Position numbers and translations under genes: made by a program. Of a DNA stretch of 64,000 bases, positions 1 through 9,349 are shown in pieces. This DNA is from Azospirillum sp. TSO35-2. GTDB taxonomy: Bacteria > Pseudomonadota > Alphaproteobacteria > Azospirillales > Azospirillaceae. Numbering within the stretch: position 1 is the first letter of the stretch; each line of letters starts with the position of its first letter. Location: NCBI RefSeq assembly GCF_003116095.1, contig NZ_LGRA01000021.1:428226-492225 (forward strand), written 5' to 3'. A model generated the notes under the pieces. The model saw only the letters and a list, made by a program, of their open reading frames with translations. It did no database searches and was not told the DNA's origin.

Positions 1-1
1 C

Positions 2-514
2 GACGTCAAAAGCTACGGCTTCCACACCGACGAGCGCGGGCACCTCGATCCCGGCACGCCGATCCACCAGATGTGGATGCGCCTGACCATCGACGATCAG
101 TTGACCGTCAAGGCGGTGGAGGCGGTGACGCAGGACAGCCCCTACCGCGCCTGCGGCACGATCACCCCGCGGTTCCAGGAACTGGTCGGGCTGCGCGTCG
201 GTCCCGGCTGGACCCGCGCGGTGAAGGACCGGCTGGGCGGGCCGAAGGGCTGCACCCATCTGGTCGAACTGCTGGGCCCGCTGGCGACCACCGCCTTCCA
301 GACCGTCTACCCGATCCTGGCCCGCGAGGCGGCCGAGCGTGCCAAGGCGGCCGGCACGGCGGTGCCGGCGGACGGCAAGCGGCCGGCCCTGCTGAACATG
401 TGCCACATCTTCGACAGCGGTGGCGCGGTGGTGCGCAAGCACTGGCCCGCCCATTACACCGGCGACCGCGACGGTGACCACGACGGCGAGCGGCGGGACG
501 AAGCGGCGGAATGA
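2..514 (+). CDS. DUF2889 domain protein, 5' end missing
   Basis: The frame is open from the first bases of the window and ends at TGA 512-514, leaving about 170 residues. It has the conserved look of the DUF2889 family: a glycine- and histidine-rich start, a stretch reading TIDDQLTVKAVEAVT, then a conserved run around WTRAVKDRLGG and CTHLVELLGPLATTAFQT. The family has no established function. The tail is charged and histidine/aspartate-rich (GDRDGDHDGERRDE). The gene converges on the ribbon-helix-helix gene on the other strand, with only 28 bases between the two stop codons. The true start lies upstream of the window, so nothing can be said about its promoter. Confidence 0.85.
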   Translation, partial: DVKSYGFHTDERGHLDPGTPIHQMWMRLTIDDQLTVKAVEAVTQDSPYRACGTITPRFQELVGLRVGPGWTRAVKDRLGGPKGCTHLVELLGPLATTAFQTVYPILAREAAERAKAAGTAVPADGKRPALLNMCHIFDSGGAVVRKHWPAHYTGDRDGDHDGERRDEAAE

Positions 515-542
515 CCGCCGCGCCCGTTCGCCGCGGGGCGCC

Positions 543-1031
543 TTACACCTCGGCGTAGCTCCCGTCGACGGCGCACTTGGCGGGCGGCGCGGAAAAACCG
601 GGCTCGGTCGACAGGCCGGCGCTGCCGGTCCCACCCTCCGTCTCGTCGGACGAGGGCGGCAGTTCGAACGGTGTGCCCAGGAAGGGGTCGCTGCCGCCGT
701 GGCCGGCGCGCACATGCCCGTCTTCCGTGCAGGCACGACGATAATAGGAGGCGATGAACACCCGCACGGCCGAGGTCAGGGTGACGTCCGCCTCCTCCGG
801 CGAAATGCCGCGGCGACGCGCCTGCTCCTCGATCCGTTCCTTGATCTGGGTGCAGAGACGGTTGACGGTCAGTCCTTCCCGACGGCCGATGTCTTCCAGA
901 GCGTCCCACATCGACGGTTCCAGCCGCATGCTCGTGCGGTGCCCGCCGATCATGATGTTCTGGCTCTTCAACGGTTCCACCCCCGCCTGGGGAGTGTTCA
1001 CCCGTTTTTTCTTCGGCCCACGCTTCGCCAT
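543..1031 (-). CDS. Ribbon-helix-helix domain regulator
   Basis: This encodes 162 residues from the chosen ATG at 1029-1031. That start follows a good ribosome site (GGAAGG about 8 bases upstream); an in-frame ATG 54 bases further upstream at 1085 lacks one. The N-terminus is strongly basic (MAKRGPKKKR). Residues about 25-95 resemble the RHH_4 fold: a beta strand (GGHRTSMRLEP) followed by two helices (MWDALEDIGRREGLTVNRLCTQIKE). Such proteins usually bind operators as dimers through the strand. The C-terminal 60 residues look disordered, rich in Gly, Ser and Pro. The upstream gap holds two inverted repeats that could be its own operators (see 1098-1215). The target genes are unknown. Confidence 0.8.
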   Translation of the reverse strand: MAKRGPKKKRVNTPQAGVEPLKSQNIMIGGHRTSMRLEPSMWDALEDIGRREGLTVNRLCTQIKERIEEQARRRGISPEEADVTLTSAVRVFIASYYRRACTEDGHVRAGHGGSDPFLGTPFELPPSSDETEGGTGSAGLSTEPGFSAPPAKCAVDGSYAEV

Positions 1032-1097
1032 CCGCAGCCCCTTCCACGAAGCCGCCGACAGACACGCGAAGTCTGCATCCGCCACGGCGCGATAAAT

Positions 1098-1215
1098 GGT
1101 TGCATATATGGCACTTTACTAAACGAGGCGGGAAATGCAACCGCGCTCGCGTCCCTTGTTGTGCCAGCCACTTTGGAAATCGCTTATTAGTTGCACGCGT
1201 ATGTATGCGATTTCC
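1098..1215. promoter_or_regulatory. Two inverted repeats in AT-richer gap upstream of the RHH gene
   Basis: GGTTGCAT at 1098-1105 pairs with ATGCAACC at 1135-1142, and GGAAATCGC at 1175-1183 pairs with GCGATTTCC at 1207-1215. The gap between the RHH start (1031) and the bolA stop (1294) is clearly more AT-rich than its surroundings. Ribbon-helix-helix proteins often repress their own promoter through inverted repeats, so an operator role is plausible but unproven. The second pair could also form a hairpin behind bolA. Confidence 0.4.
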
Positions 1216-1293
1216 GCCCCGATCGGTCGGGCGCTGTCTGCGGGATGTGGGGGCGGGAGGTGGGCCGGGCCCGGCGGCCGTGGTGGCGTCCGC

Positions 1294-1569
1294 TCAGGTG
1301 CCGGCTTCGCCCGGGGTCTGGGTGGTCAGGCCCAGCGCGTGGACCCGCTCGCGCAGTTCGTCGGCCAGCAGGGTGTAGACGATGCGCTGGCGTTCCACCC
1401 GCGACTTGCCGGTGAAGGCGTCCGACACGATGGTGACGTGGAAATGGGTTTCCCCCGCGGCGTCGGCCCCGGCGTGGCCGGCGTGCCGGCCGGAATCGTC
1501 GACGACCTCCAGCCGCACCGGCGCCAGTCCGGCGGTCAGCTTCTCGCGGATGCGGGTGGCGTATTCCAT
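1294..1569 (-). CDS. BolA family protein
   Basis: This 91-residue protein matches the BolA fold in length and order: an N-terminal helix ([11 protein letters not shown]), a first strand ([10 protein letters not shown]), the conserved [12 protein letters not shown] segment with the [17 protein letters not shown] helix, and the family's RVHAL ending. BolA proteins partner with monothiol glutaredoxins and take part in Fe-S cluster and iron handling. The gene is divergent from the J-domain gene, and the neighbourhood bolA, J-domain protein, cobS and cobT is a familiar arrangement in alphaproteobacteria. The ATG at 1569 fits family length. Confidence 0.9.
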   Translation of the reverse strand: MEYATRIREKLTAGLAPVRLEVVDDSGRHAGHAGADAAGETHFHVTIVSDAFTGKSRVERQRIVYTLLADELRERVHALGLTTQTPGEAGT

Positions 1570-1765
1570 GCTGTTCCCCTGGGGATGGTCGCGTGGGGAT
1601 GGGCGGGCGGTCGTCCTCGGGCGGCGTCATCCCCGAACGGTCCGCCCCCGGACAGGAAAGTGTGCCGGGGGCGTCCTGTCAAGCGGTCCGACCCGCGGAT
1701 TGCGGATGACGGAAGCCCGATTCGGCGCGCTTGCCAGAGGCATCGGCTGTTCCCATACTTGCCCG

Positions 1766-2350
1766 ATGACCAGGAACCGCGCCCGCTCCAGCTACGACAG
1801 CTACGCCGCATCGCGTGCGGCCACCCGTGTCTGCGACCATCCCGACTGCGTCGCATCGGGCGAATACCGTGCGCCGAAAAGCCGCAGCTCGCTCAACGAA
1901 TACTGGTGGTTCTGCCTGGACCATGTCCGGGAATACAACCGGGCCTGGGACTATTACGCCGGCATGTCCACCGACCAGATCGAGGCGGAGGTGCGGCGCG
2001 ACACCACATGGCAGCGCCCGAGCTGGCCGCTCGGCAAGTGGGCGACGCAGGAGCGTTTCCTGCGCGATCGCGTGGTCAACGGCTTCAGTTTCGAATTCGG
2101 CTGTGAGAATGGCAAGACGAAGGAGGAGGAAAAAACCCAGCGCCGCAGCCACGCCCGCACCGAAGAGGAAAAGGCGCTGGCGGTTCTGGAGTTGACCCCG
2201 CCGGTGGACTTCACCCGCATCAAGGCACGCTACCGGGAACTGGCGAAAAAGCACCATCCCGACGCCAACGGCGGCGACAAGGCCGCGGAAGAACGATTGA
2301 AAGAGATCAATCTGGCCTACAATACGCTGAAAGCCTGTTATGCTGCCTGA
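1766..2350 (+). CDS. J-domain (DnaJ-like) protein
   Basis: This is a 194-residue protein with a J domain at the C-terminus, not the N-terminus as in true DnaJ. The J domain covers about residues 135-194 and keeps the HPD motif ([10 protein letters not shown]), needed to stimulate an Hsp70 partner. The N-terminal part has four possible metal ligands, Cys23, Cys28, Cys50 and His53 (CDHPDC and CLDH), followed by a conserved W/Y-rich segment. The start at ATG 1766 (MTRNRARSS) was chosen because family homology begins there; an in-frame ATG at 1706 is possible. The gene sits 74 bases before cobS in the same orientation. Its client is unknown; a role with the BolA/Fe-S or cobaltochelatase neighbours is only inference. 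Confidence 0.85.
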   Translation: MTRNRARSSYDSYAASRAATRVCDHPDCVASGEYRAPKSRSSLNEYWWFCLDHVREYNRAWDYYAGMSTDQIEAEVRRDTTWQRPSWPLGKWATQERFLRDRVVNGFSFEFGCENGKTKEEEKTQRRSHARTEEEKALAVLELTPPVDFTRIKARYRELAKKHHPDANGGDKAAEERLKEINLAYNTLKACYAA

Positions 2351-2424
2351 ACCCCGATGGCGGGCCGGGTGAACCCCGCGGCCGCTGCGCAACCGACACT
2401 CGCTGGAACGTAAGAACCCGACCC

Positions 2425-3429
2425 ATGGCTTCCCAAGGAGCGACCCAGGCCAGCTCGGCCCTGTTCGACCACACGCCCGACACCAAGGTTTCGGTGCGCG
2501 ACGTCTTCGGCATCGACAGCAACATGCAGGTGCCGGCCTTCAGCCAGCGCACGGAGCATGTGCCCGAACTCGACAGCGCCTACCGGTTCGACCGCGACAC
2601 GACGCTGGCCATCCTCGCCGGTTTTGCCTTCAACCGTCGCGTCATGGTCCAGGGCTATCACGGCACCGGCAAGTCGACGCACATCGAACAGGTGGCGGCC
2701 CGGCTGAACTGGCCCTGCATCCGCGTCAACCTGGACAGCCACATCAGCCGCATCGACCTGATGGGCAAGGACGCCATCGTCCTGCGCGACGGCGTCCAGG
2801 TCACCGAATACCGCGAGGGCATCCTGCCCTGGGCCCTGCAGCACGCCTGCGCCCTGGTGTTCGACGAATACGACGCCGGCCGTCCCGACGTGATGTTCGT
2901 GATCCAGCGCGTGCTGGAGGTGGAAGGCAAGCTGACGCTGCTCGACCAGAATCGCGTCATCCGGCCGCACCCGGCCTTCCGCCTGTTCGCCACCGCCAAC
3001 ACGGTGGGCCTGGGCGACACGACCGGCCTCTACCACGGCACGCAGCAGATCAACCAGGGCCAGATGGACCGCTGGAACATCGTGGCGACGCTGAACTACC
3101 TGCCGGTCGACGCCGAGGTGAAGATCGTCCAGGCCAAGGTGAACTCCTACGACGACCCCAAGGGCCGCGACACCGTGGCCGCCATGGTGCGTCTGGCCGA
3201 CCTGACGCGGTCGGGCTTCATCAACGGCGACATCTCCACCGTCATGAGCCCGCGCACGGTCATCACCTGGGCCGAGAACGCGCGGATCTTCAACGACCTC
3301 GCCTTCGCCTTCCGCATCACCTTCCTCAACAAGTGCGACGAGGTGGAGCGGCCGACGGTGGCCGAATACTACCAGCGCTGCTTCGGCGTCGAACTGCCGG
3401 AGACGGGGGTCCAGGCGAATCTCGTGTGA
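2425..3429 (+). CDS. cobS: Cobaltochelatase ATPase subunit CobS
   Basis: This 334-residue MoxR-type AAA+ ATPase belongs to the aerobic cobaltochelatase, which with CobT and CobN inserts cobalt into hydrogenobyrinate a,c-diamide during cobalamin synthesis. Walker A is GYHGTGKST at residues 77-85 and Walker B is ALVFDEYD at 143-150. The sensor region contains [19 protein letters not shown]. The length matches known CobS proteins. cobT follows in the same orientation after 211 bases, a gap that holds a strong hairpin. cobN is not in the window. No cobalamin riboswitch is recognisable upstream. Confidence 0.95.
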   Translation: MASQGATQASSALFDHTPDTKVSVRDVFGIDSNMQVPAFSQRTEHVPELDSAYRFDRDTTLAILAGFAFNRRVMVQGYHGTGKSTHIEQVAARLNWPCIRVNLDSHISRIDLMGKDAIVLRDGVQVTEYREGILPWALQHACALVFDEYDAGRPDVMFVIQRVLEVEGKLTLLDQNRVIRPHPAFRLFATANTVGLGDTTGLYHGTQQINQGQMDRWNIVATLNYLPVDAEVKIVQAKVNSYDDPKGRDTVAAMVRLADLTRSGFINGDISTVMSPRTVITWAENARIFNDLAFAFRITFLNKCDEVERPTVAEYYQRCFGVELPETGVQANLV

Positions 3430-3434
3430 CCGCG

Positions 3435-3478
3435 CTGTGCCAGGCTCCGGCTTCGTGTGAAGCCGGGGCGCTGCACAG
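3435..3478. repeat. Stem-loop just after cobS
   Basis: The inner arms CCGGCTTC (3447-3454) and GAAGCCGG (3459-3466) are perfect around a GTGT loop. The outer arms CTGTGC (3435-3440) and GCACAG (3473-3478) extend the stem across an internal bulge. There is no T-run, so it is more likely an mRNA-stabilising or attenuating hairpin within the cobS-cobT transcript than an intrinsic terminator. Confidence 0.6.
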
Positions 3479-3640
3479 GGATTCACACGTAGCGGAACGG
3501 ACGGTACTTCTGGGCAAGACCTTACAGGAGCGGTTCAAGTCCGGCATGCCCGTGAGAGCTGCGCTCGTCTCCGTGTCAACCTTGCCCCCAGCCATCCGAC
3601 CTCGCCCGAAGCCGGCACCACAACCCGAAGACGCCCCGCG

Positions 3641-5506
3641 ATGACCACCCAGAACGATACCCCCGTCGAGGCCTTCAAGCGGTCCACCACCGCCACGGTG
3701 CGCGCCATGTCCCGGCGGGCGGAGGTGCAGGTGGGCTTTTCGTCCGACCCGCCGGGTCTGTCGGGCCAGCGGGTGCGGGTGCCGCTGCCGGCGCGCGATC
3801 TCAATCCCGTCGATGTCGCCAAGCTGCGCGGGGCCGCCGACGCGGTGGCGCTGCGGCTGCGCTATCACGACGCCACCGTCCACGCCCACCGCATGCCGCT
3901 GGGCGACGCCGCCCGCCAGGCCTTCGATGCGCTCGAACAGGCGCGCTGCGAGGCGCTGGGCAGCCGCGACATGACCGGCGTCGCCCACAATCTGGAAGCG
4001 GCGCTGGACGACCGCTACACCCGCCAGGGCTTCGACCGCTTCGAGGACCGCGGGCAGGTTCCGTTGTCCGAGGCGTTGCGGCTGATGGCGCGCGAGGCGA
4101 TGACCGGCGCCAAGCCACCGCCCGCCGCCGCCCACGCGGTCGAGTTGTGGCGCCCGTGGATCGAGGAGCGGCTGGGCAAGGACATGCACGGGCTCGCCGC
4201 CTATGCCGGCGACCAGGATGCCTACGCCAAGGCCGTGCGCCGGCTGCTCGCCGACCTCGACATGGAGGTCGGGCAGGAAGCCGACGAGCAGGAGGAGGAG
4301 GACCAGCAGACCCAGTCCTCCGAGAACGACGAATCGCCGGAGCACGGCCAGACCCGCGGCCAGGACGACGACCAGTCGGACAGCGAGTCGATGGCCTCGT
4401 CCGACATGCAGGACTCGTCGGAGGCCGGCGACAGCGCCGAGGAGGGCGCCGGCGAGGAAGGCGACATGGAGATGGGCGAGGGCGAGGGGGCGGAAGAGCC
4501 CGCCGGCCCCGGCCAGCCCTGGCGCAACGACGTCAACCGCCGCAACGAGGCCGATCCCAACGCCTACAAGGCCTACACCACCCAGTATGACGAGGTGGTC
4601 GACGCCGCCGACCTCTGCGACCCGGCGGAGTTGGAACGGCTGCGCCACCTGCTGGACCAGCAGCTGCAGCATCTCCAGGGCGTCATCTCCAAGCTGGCCA
4701 ACCGGCTGCAGCGCCGGCTGATGGCCAAGCAGCAGCGCTCCTGGAGCTTCGACCTGGAGGAGGGCATGCTCGACGCCGCCCGCCTCGCCCGGGTCGTCGC
4801 CAACCCGGTGCTGCCGCTGTCCTTCAAGGCGGAGAAGGAAACCGACTTCCGCGACACCGTGGTGTCGCTGCTGATCGACAATTCCGGGTCGATGCGCGGC
4901 CGGCCGATCTCGATCGCCGCGATGAGCGCCGACATCCTCGCCCGCACGCTGGAGCGTTGCGCGGTGAAGGTGGAGGTGCTGGGCTTCACCACCCGCGCCT
5001 GGAAGGGCGGCCAGGCGCGCGAAGCCTGGGTCGCCGGCGGCAAGCCGGCCAACCCCGGCCGGCTGAACGACCTGCGCCACATCGTCTACAAGGCGGCCGA
5101 CATGCCGTGGCGCCGCGCCCGCAAGAATCTGGGCCTGATGCTGCGCGAAGGCATCCTGAAGGAGAACATCGACGGCGAGGCGCTGCAATGGGCCTACACC
5201 CGCCTGCTCGGCCGGCCGGAGCAGCGCCGCATCCTGATGGTGATCTCCGACGGCGCGCCGGTCGATGACTCGACCCTGTCGGTCAACGCCGGCAACTATC
5301 TCGAACGCCACCTGCGCCAGGTGATCGAGCAGATCGAGACCCGGTCGCCGGTGGAGCTGGTGGCGATCGGCATCGGCCACGACGTGACCCGCTACTACCG
5401 CCGCGCCGTCACCATCGTCGACGCCGAGCAGCTGGGCGGCACGATGATGAACAAGCTGGCCGAACTGTTCGACGAGGACGAACGCCGCGGCCGCCGCCGG
5501 CGTTGA
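3641..5506 (+). CDS. cobT: Cobaltochelatase subunit CobT
   Basis: This 621-residue protein is the VWA-domain partner of CobS in the cobalt-inserting CobNST complex. The N-terminal CobT domain (about 1-200) is followed by a very acidic linker of about 90 residues (roughly 205-290, rich in Glu, Asp, Ser and Gln), as in characterised CobT. The C-terminal VWA domain carries a MIDAS motif, DNSGS, at residues 413-417, which binds a divalent metal and would contact CobN. The length is normal for the family. It forms a unit with cobS. A complex hairpin element follows the stop, so transcription may end or be processed there. Confidence 0.95.
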   Translation: MTTQNDTPVEAFKRSTTATVRAMSRRAEVQVGFSSDPPGLSGQRVRVPLPARDLNPVDVAKLRGAADAVALRLRYHDATVHAHRMPLGDAARQAFDALEQARCEALGSRDMTGVAHNLEAALDDRYTRQGFDRFEDRGQVPLSEALRLMAREAMTGAKPPPAAAHAVELWRPWIEERLGKDMHGLAAYAGDQDAYAKAVRRLLADLDMEVGQEADEQEEEDQQTQSSENDESPEHGQTRGQDDDQSDSESMASSDMQDSSEAGDSAEEGAGEEGDMEMGEGEGAEEPAGPGQPWRNDVNRRNEADPNAYKAYTTQYDEVVDAADLCDPAELERLRHLLDQQLQHLQGVISKLANRLQRRLMAKQQRSWSFDLEEGMLDAARLARVVANPVLPLSFKAEKETDFRDTVVSLLIDNSGSMRGRPISIAAMSADILARTLERCAVKVEVLGFTTRAWKGGQAREAWVAGGKPANPGRLNDLRHIVYKAADMPWRRARKNLGLMLREGILKENIDGEALQWAYTRLLGRPEQRRILMVISDGAPVDDSTLSVNAGNYLERHLRQVIEQIETRSPVELVAIGIGHDVTRYYRRAVTIVDAEQLGGTMMNKLAELFDEDERRGRRRR

Positions 5507-5578
5507 GGTAAGGATGGGGTCGATGCTGTCTCTAGGGTTTTCAGTGGCTTAGAGAAACCATCGCCTTGGCTTGAGCGC

Positions 5579-5588
5579 GTATCCTTAC
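5579..5588 (-). promoter_or_regulatory. Recurring decamer GTAAGGATAC, copy 1
   Basis: On the minus strand this reads GTAAGGATAC. With GGTAAGGAT at 5507-5515, just after cobT, it forms a 9-base inverted repeat separated by 65 bases. The same decamer occurs at 7777-7786 and 58680-58689, and nine of its bases recur at 20822-20830. Its function is unknown. Confidence 0.3.
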
Positions 5589-5605
5589 CAGAAAGAGCGT
5601 GAAAA

Positions 5606-5692
5606 CTCCCTCTCCCGGGGCTCTCAGCGGATCTTCGATCCGCCTGACGCCGTCAGCGCAAACTGCGTTTGCGCGAGAGGTGGGAGAGGGAG
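5606..5692. repeat. Branched palindromic element with CCCTCTCCC/GGGAGAGGG arms
   Basis: The closing arms CTCCCTCTCCC (about 5607-5617) and GGGAGAGGGAG (5682-5692) enclose three further hairpins: GCGGATC-TTC-GATCCGC, TGACG-C-CGTCA and GCGCAAAC-TGC-GTTTGCGC. The RNA or single-stranded DNA could therefore fold as a cloverleaf. It sits between the convergent cobT and cyclase genes. Elements with the same outer arms occur at about 19490, 28658 and 43454, so this is a dispersed repeat family of the genome rather than a one-off terminator. Confidence 0.7.
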
Positions 5693-5697
5693 CCTTC

Positions 5698-7728
5698 TCA
5701 CACCTTCGCCGATCCGGCGTCCGTGGTCGATGGCGTGGCCGCCGGCGTCGGCTTCACGGTCGGCGCGGCGGGTTTCGCCGTCTCCTTACGCTCCTCCTCC
5801 GGCGGCACCAGGCGCCAGAGTTCGGTGGTGCCGGTGCGGCCGCGCAGCGAGCGGCCGCCCTGGCGGACCAGCGGGACGGCGTCCTTGCCCTTGGCGGCGG
5901 TGACGCCGCTGGTCAGGACGATCACCTCGGCCTCGCCCTGCAGGGCGGCCGACAGCTCCTCGATGCGGGCGGCGACGTTCACGGTGTCGCCGACGATCGT
6001 GTAGTTGATCCGGCTGTCGGAGCCGATGTTGCCGACCACGACCGGACCGCTGTGCAGGCCGACGCGGACCTGGATCGGCGCCTGCCCGGCGGACACGCGG
6101 CGGCGGTTGTCGGCGCGCACCGCGTGGTGGATGGCGTAGGCGGCGCGCAGCGCGCGGGCGGCGTGGTCCTCCTGCTCCTCCGGCGCGCCCCAGAAGGCCA
6201 TCAGCGAGTCGCCGATGAACTTGTCCACCGTCCCGCCCTCCGCCTCGATGCAGGCGGCGAGCAGGGTGAAATGCTCGTTCAGCAGGGCGGCGGTGTCGGC
6301 GGCGGCCATATGCTCGGCCATGCGGGAGAAGCCGCGGATGTCGGTGAACATCACCGTCACCTCGCGCAGCACCGAGTCGAGCCGTCCGCCATGGTCGGGC
6401 CCGCCGGCCCCGTCGCCCATGCTCTCGCGCTGGCGCATCAGCCGCAGCACCAGCGCCTTTGGCACATAGGTTTCGAACCAGCGCAGGCCGGCGACCATCG
6501 CGTTGAAGGCGCTGGCGGCGCGCGCCATCTCGCGCAGGCGCGAATCGGGCAGATCGGCGATGGTGCGGAATTCGAAGGCGCGGACGCGGTCGGCGGCCTC
6601 GGCCAGCCGGGCGACCTGCCGGCTGATCCGCCGCCCGACCAGCAGCGCGACCCCGACCGACACCAGCAGGATGGCGAGGCCGACCGCCCCGGTGGTGTAG
6701 AGCCGGCGGATCTCGTTCCCCATCTCGCCGTCGCGGTAGCCGATGCCGATGATCCAGTCCTGCTGGCCATAGCCCGCCATCGGCCGGGTCAGGAAGGCAT
6801 AGTCGCTGCCCAGCACGCGGACGCTGCGCCCCTCCACCCGCTTTTTCAGCGACTGGATCGGCGTGCCGCTGGACCACAGCGCCGCCAGCGCCGGGTCGTC
6901 GACCTGGTCGATCCGCGGCAGCGGCGGCCCGTCCGGCTTGTTGGAAAAATCGAAGCTGCGCCCGACCAGCGCCGGGTGGGCCAGCACATGGGTGTGGTCG
7001 TACAGCACGAAGGCGTTCAGCCCCTGCTCGACATACAGCACCGACAGGAAGCGCGACAGGTCGCCCAGCGACACGCCAACCGCCACCTGCCCCAGATAGC
7101 GGCCGTCGCGCCGCACCGGCTGGTACAGGGTGACCAGGCTGTTCTGCGCCTCCTTCAGCCAGCGCGGGTCGGCCCAGGTGGCGGCGCTGCGGTTGGGTCC
7201 GTCCAGCACCTCCGGCGGAACGTCGCTGTCGCCTTGCAGGTCGAGGGTGCCGACCGACAGGCCGCCGTTCAGCCGGCCAACCTGCACCCCGGTCAGGTCC
7301 GGACGAATGAAGGCGAGCCCGGTGACGTCCGGGCCGCCGGCCAGCGCGCCGCGCAGCGTGTCGGCCATCGCCGTGGCGTCATCGGGGCGCAGGTCGCCCC
7401 GCTCGATCAGGCCGGCGACGAAGCGCGCCATTTCACGCGCCGGGTCCAGCTGGTGGCGCACCCGCACCTCGACCCCGGCCAACGCCAGATCGGCCTTGTC
7501 GTTCAGCAGCGCGAAGGTGTTGGTGGTGGCGCTGACCAGTCCCAGCACCAGGACGCTGGCCACCGCCGCCAGCATCAGCGACCCGAATCCGGCGACCAGC
7601 ACCGCCGCGATGGGCAGCCGCAGCCGCTTCCGCCCCGCCGGCTTCGCCACCGCCGCCTTGGCATTCCTGCGAAGCGGCGCGGGGGCTGACGGGGGCATCG
7701 GAACGGGCGCTGAGGGGGTGTCGGCCAT
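5698..7728 (-). CDS. Membrane adenylate/guanylate cyclase, class III
   Basis: This 676-residue membrane protein has a proline-rich cytoplasmic N-terminus, a membrane helix at about 38-64, and a periplasmic sensor region of about 275 residues that looks like a double Cache domain. A second helix lies at about 345-366, followed by a HAMP region and a class III nucleotide cyclase domain at about 450-620. The metal-binding aspartates sit in MFTDIRGFS (near 461) and FIGDSLMAFWG (near 505). The lysine of VDKFIGD and the aspartate of TIVGDTVNVAARIE are the pair expected for ATP, so cAMP is the likely product. The Asn and Arg of NVAARIE are present. The C-terminal tail is low-complexity. The ligand is unknown. 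The decamer GTAAGGATAC lies about 49 bases upstream of the start. Confidence 0.9.
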   Translation of the reverse strand: MADTPSAPVPMPPSAPAPLRRNAKAAVAKPAGRKRLRLPIAAVLVAGFGSLMLAAVASVLVLGLVSATTNTFALLNDKADLALAGVEVRVRHQLDPAREMARFVAGLIERGDLRPDDATAMADTLRGALAGGPDVTGLAFIRPDLTGVQVGRLNGGLSVGTLDLQGDSDVPPEVLDGPNRSAATWADPRWLKEAQNSLVTLYQPVRRDGRYLGQVAVGVSLGDLSRFLSVLYVEQGLNAFVLYDHTHVLAHPALVGRSFDFSNKPDGPPLPRIDQVDDPALAALWSSGTPIQSLKKRVEGRSVRVLGSDYAFLTRPMAGYGQQDWIIGIGYRDGEMGNEIRRLYTTGAVGLAILLVSVGVALLVGRRISRQVARLAEAADRVRAFEFRTIADLPDSRLREMARAASAFNAMVAGLRWFETYVPKALVLRLMRQRESMGDGAGGPDHGGRLDSVLREVTVMFTDIRGFSRMAEHMAAADTAALLNEHFTLLAACIEAEGGTVDKFIGDSLMAFWGAPEEQEDHAARALRAAYAIHHAVRADNRRRVSAGQAPIQVRVGLHSGPVVVGNIGSDSRINYTIVGDTVNVAARIEELSAALQGEAEVIVLTSGVTAAKGKDAVPLVRQGGRSLRGRTGTTELWRLVPPEEERKETAKPAAPTVKPTPAATPSTTDAGSAKV

Positions 7729-7776
7729 GGGGCGGCAGCCTACCCGTCCGCCCGCCGCGGGGCAACCCGCCGGGGT

Positions 7777-7786
7777 GTATCCTTAC
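7777..7786 (-). promoter_or_regulatory. Recurring decamer GTAAGGATAC upstream of the cyclase gene
   Basis: Read on the minus strand, CCCCGTAAGGATACACCCCG closely resembles the sequence directly upstream of the TPR/fucosyltransferase gene at 58.7 kb (CCCGGTAAGGATACAGCCCG), in the same orientation to the gene. It could be a promoter element or regulator site; no matching consensus is recognised. Confidence 0.35.
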
Positions 7787-7813
7787 GGGGATTTCATGCG
7801 GCCGGTTCCATTT

Positions 7814-9295
7814 TTACCCGCCGACGATCACCTTCACCCGGCGGCCGGGTTCCAGAGGCGTTCCCGGCGGGAGATCGTTGATGATCCGGAACAATTCCTC
7901 GGCGTAAGGCTCCTGCGGCATGCGGCGGATGAAGCCGTCGACGCTGTCGCCGGGCCGCACCGTCACCACCTGGACGCGGCGGGGCTGGTAGCGCGCCGCC
8001 TCCTGCGCGGTCAGCCGGTGGAAGCTGTTGGCCGCCGCCTGGAAATCGCCATCGTAACGAGCCAGCGCGCCGGCCGGCGCCAGGAAGGTGAAGCGGTACA
8101 TCCGGCCATCCGGCATGCGGACCGCCACCAGCCGGATGTCGGCGCTCTCGCCGTCCGTCTCGCCGCGGGTGGTCGCCGTCGCCGCCGGCTGGCCGCCGAT
8201 GGTCACGCGTTCCAGATTCTGCAGGCTGGCGCCCTTGCCCCAGACGTTGGCCAGGAAGGCCGCCGGGTCGGACACGCCGGCCGACGATCCGCCGTCGAAG
8301 GCCATGGCGGTGCCGTTCGGCCCCTTGGCGATCACTTGGTCGCTGCCGTTCAGCAGCGCGTAGCCCGGCGGCACGGTGAAGGCGATGCCCAGTTGCGGGT
8401 GGGCGAAGGTCCGGCCGCGGACATAGCCGTTCTCCGGGCTGTCGCCGTAGATCATGCCGTCGACCGCCGCCAGGTAAGGATCCTGCGGACGGGCGCCGCC
8501 GCGCGGCAGGGCGCGGGCAAGGTCGGCGGCCTCGCGCACGCGGGCCTCCGTCTGCGGGTGGCTGGCGAAGAAGTCGAAGCCGTCCGTCGCCTTCTTGTCG
8601 GCGCGCAGTCCCTCATACTGGCTGTCGCGGCGCAGGGTCTCCAGGAAGGTCGCCATGGCGAAGGGGTCGTAGCCCGCCCGTTGCAGCGTGCCGACGCCGA
8701 GCCGGTCGGCCTCCAGCTCCTGCTCGCGCGAATAGCTGGCGACCATCGCCGTGCCGCCCAGCCCGGCCAGCTGCGCCAGCGCGTCGCTGCCGAACACCAT
8801 CCCGACCCCGGCGGCCACCAGCCCGGCGATGGTCTGGCGGGTCTGGCGCTGCGCCGAATGGTGGGCGGTGACGTGGCCGATCTCGTGGGCCAGCACCCCG
8901 GCCACCTCCGCCTCGTCCTCCGCCAGGGCCAGCAGGCCGCGGGTGACGTAGACGTAGCCGCCGGGCAGGGCGAAGGCGTTCACCACGTCGCTGTCCAGCA
9001 CGGTGAAGGTCCAGGGCTCGCGCGCCAGATCGGTGGTCGAGGCCAGCTTGCGGCCGAGCTGGTCGATGTAGCCTTGCAGCCGCGGGTCCTTCACGGCGCC
9101 GCCGAACTGCGCCAGGATCTTGGGATGCTCCTGCGCGCCCAGCGCCGCCTCGTCACCGCCGAACAGGCTGCCGTCCAGCAGCCCGGCCCGGGCCGGCGCG
9201 GGCGCCATCATGATCGAGGCCACGGCCAGCCACAGCGCGGTCAGCGCGCTGAGCGTCCTGCGGAACGGCTTGCGGAAGGGGGTGTGCGTCGGCAT
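7814..9295 (-). CDS. Exported M48 family zinc metalloprotease
   Basis: This 493-residue protein starts at ATG 9293-9295 (MPTHTPFRKPFRR), followed by a signal peptide ending near ARAG (residue 38). The zinc motif HEIGH is at residues 137-141, and the third ligand glutamate is in the ELEAD segment near 185. Family members of this layout (COG4784-like, related to BepA) act in the periplasm on misassembled outer-membrane proteins. The C-terminal 50 residues (VTVRPGDSVDGFI ... PLEPGRRVKVIVGG) resemble a LysM-like module, which would fit attachment to the cell wall. The reading frame continues upstream, but only this start gives a signal peptide. It is divergent from the thermonuclease-like gene. 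Confidence 0.88.
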   Translation of the reverse strand: MPTHTPFRKPFRRTLSALTALWLAVASIMMAPAPARAGLLDGSLFGGDEAALGAQEHPKILAQFGGAVKDPRLQGYIDQLGRKLASTTDLAREPWTFTVLDSDVVNAFALPGGYVYVTRGLLALAEDEAEVAGVLAHEIGHVTAHHSAQRQTRQTIAGLVAAGVGMVFGSDALAQLAGLGGTAMVASYSREQELEADRLGVGTLQRAGYDPFAMATFLETLRRDSQYEGLRADKKATDGFDFFASHPQTEARVREAADLARALPRGGARPQDPYLAAVDGMIYGDSPENGYVRGRTFAHPQLGIAFTVPPGYALLNGSDQVIAKGPNGTAMAFDGGSSAGVSDPAAFLANVWGKGASLQNLERVTIGGQPAATATTRGETDGESADIRLVAVRMPDGRMYRFTFLAPAGALARYDGDFQAAANSFHRLTAQEAARYQPRRVQVVTVRPGDSVDGFIRRMPQEPYAEELFRIINDLPPGTPLEPGRRVKVIVGG

Positions 9296-9349
9296 ACCGG
9301 ACAAAACCCCGCCCGGCGGCGGATGTTCCGCAAAAACGGGGCCCCTTCG

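Noticed and set aside
2351..2424. Cobalamin riboswitch upstream of cobS
   Set aside because: The gap is only 74 bases and lacks a B12-box-like sequence.
5606..5692. tRNA-like cloverleaf
   Set aside because: The stem lengths and loop sequences do not fit a tRNA: no TTC-type loop, no acceptor CCA context, and the closing stem is a known repeat arm.
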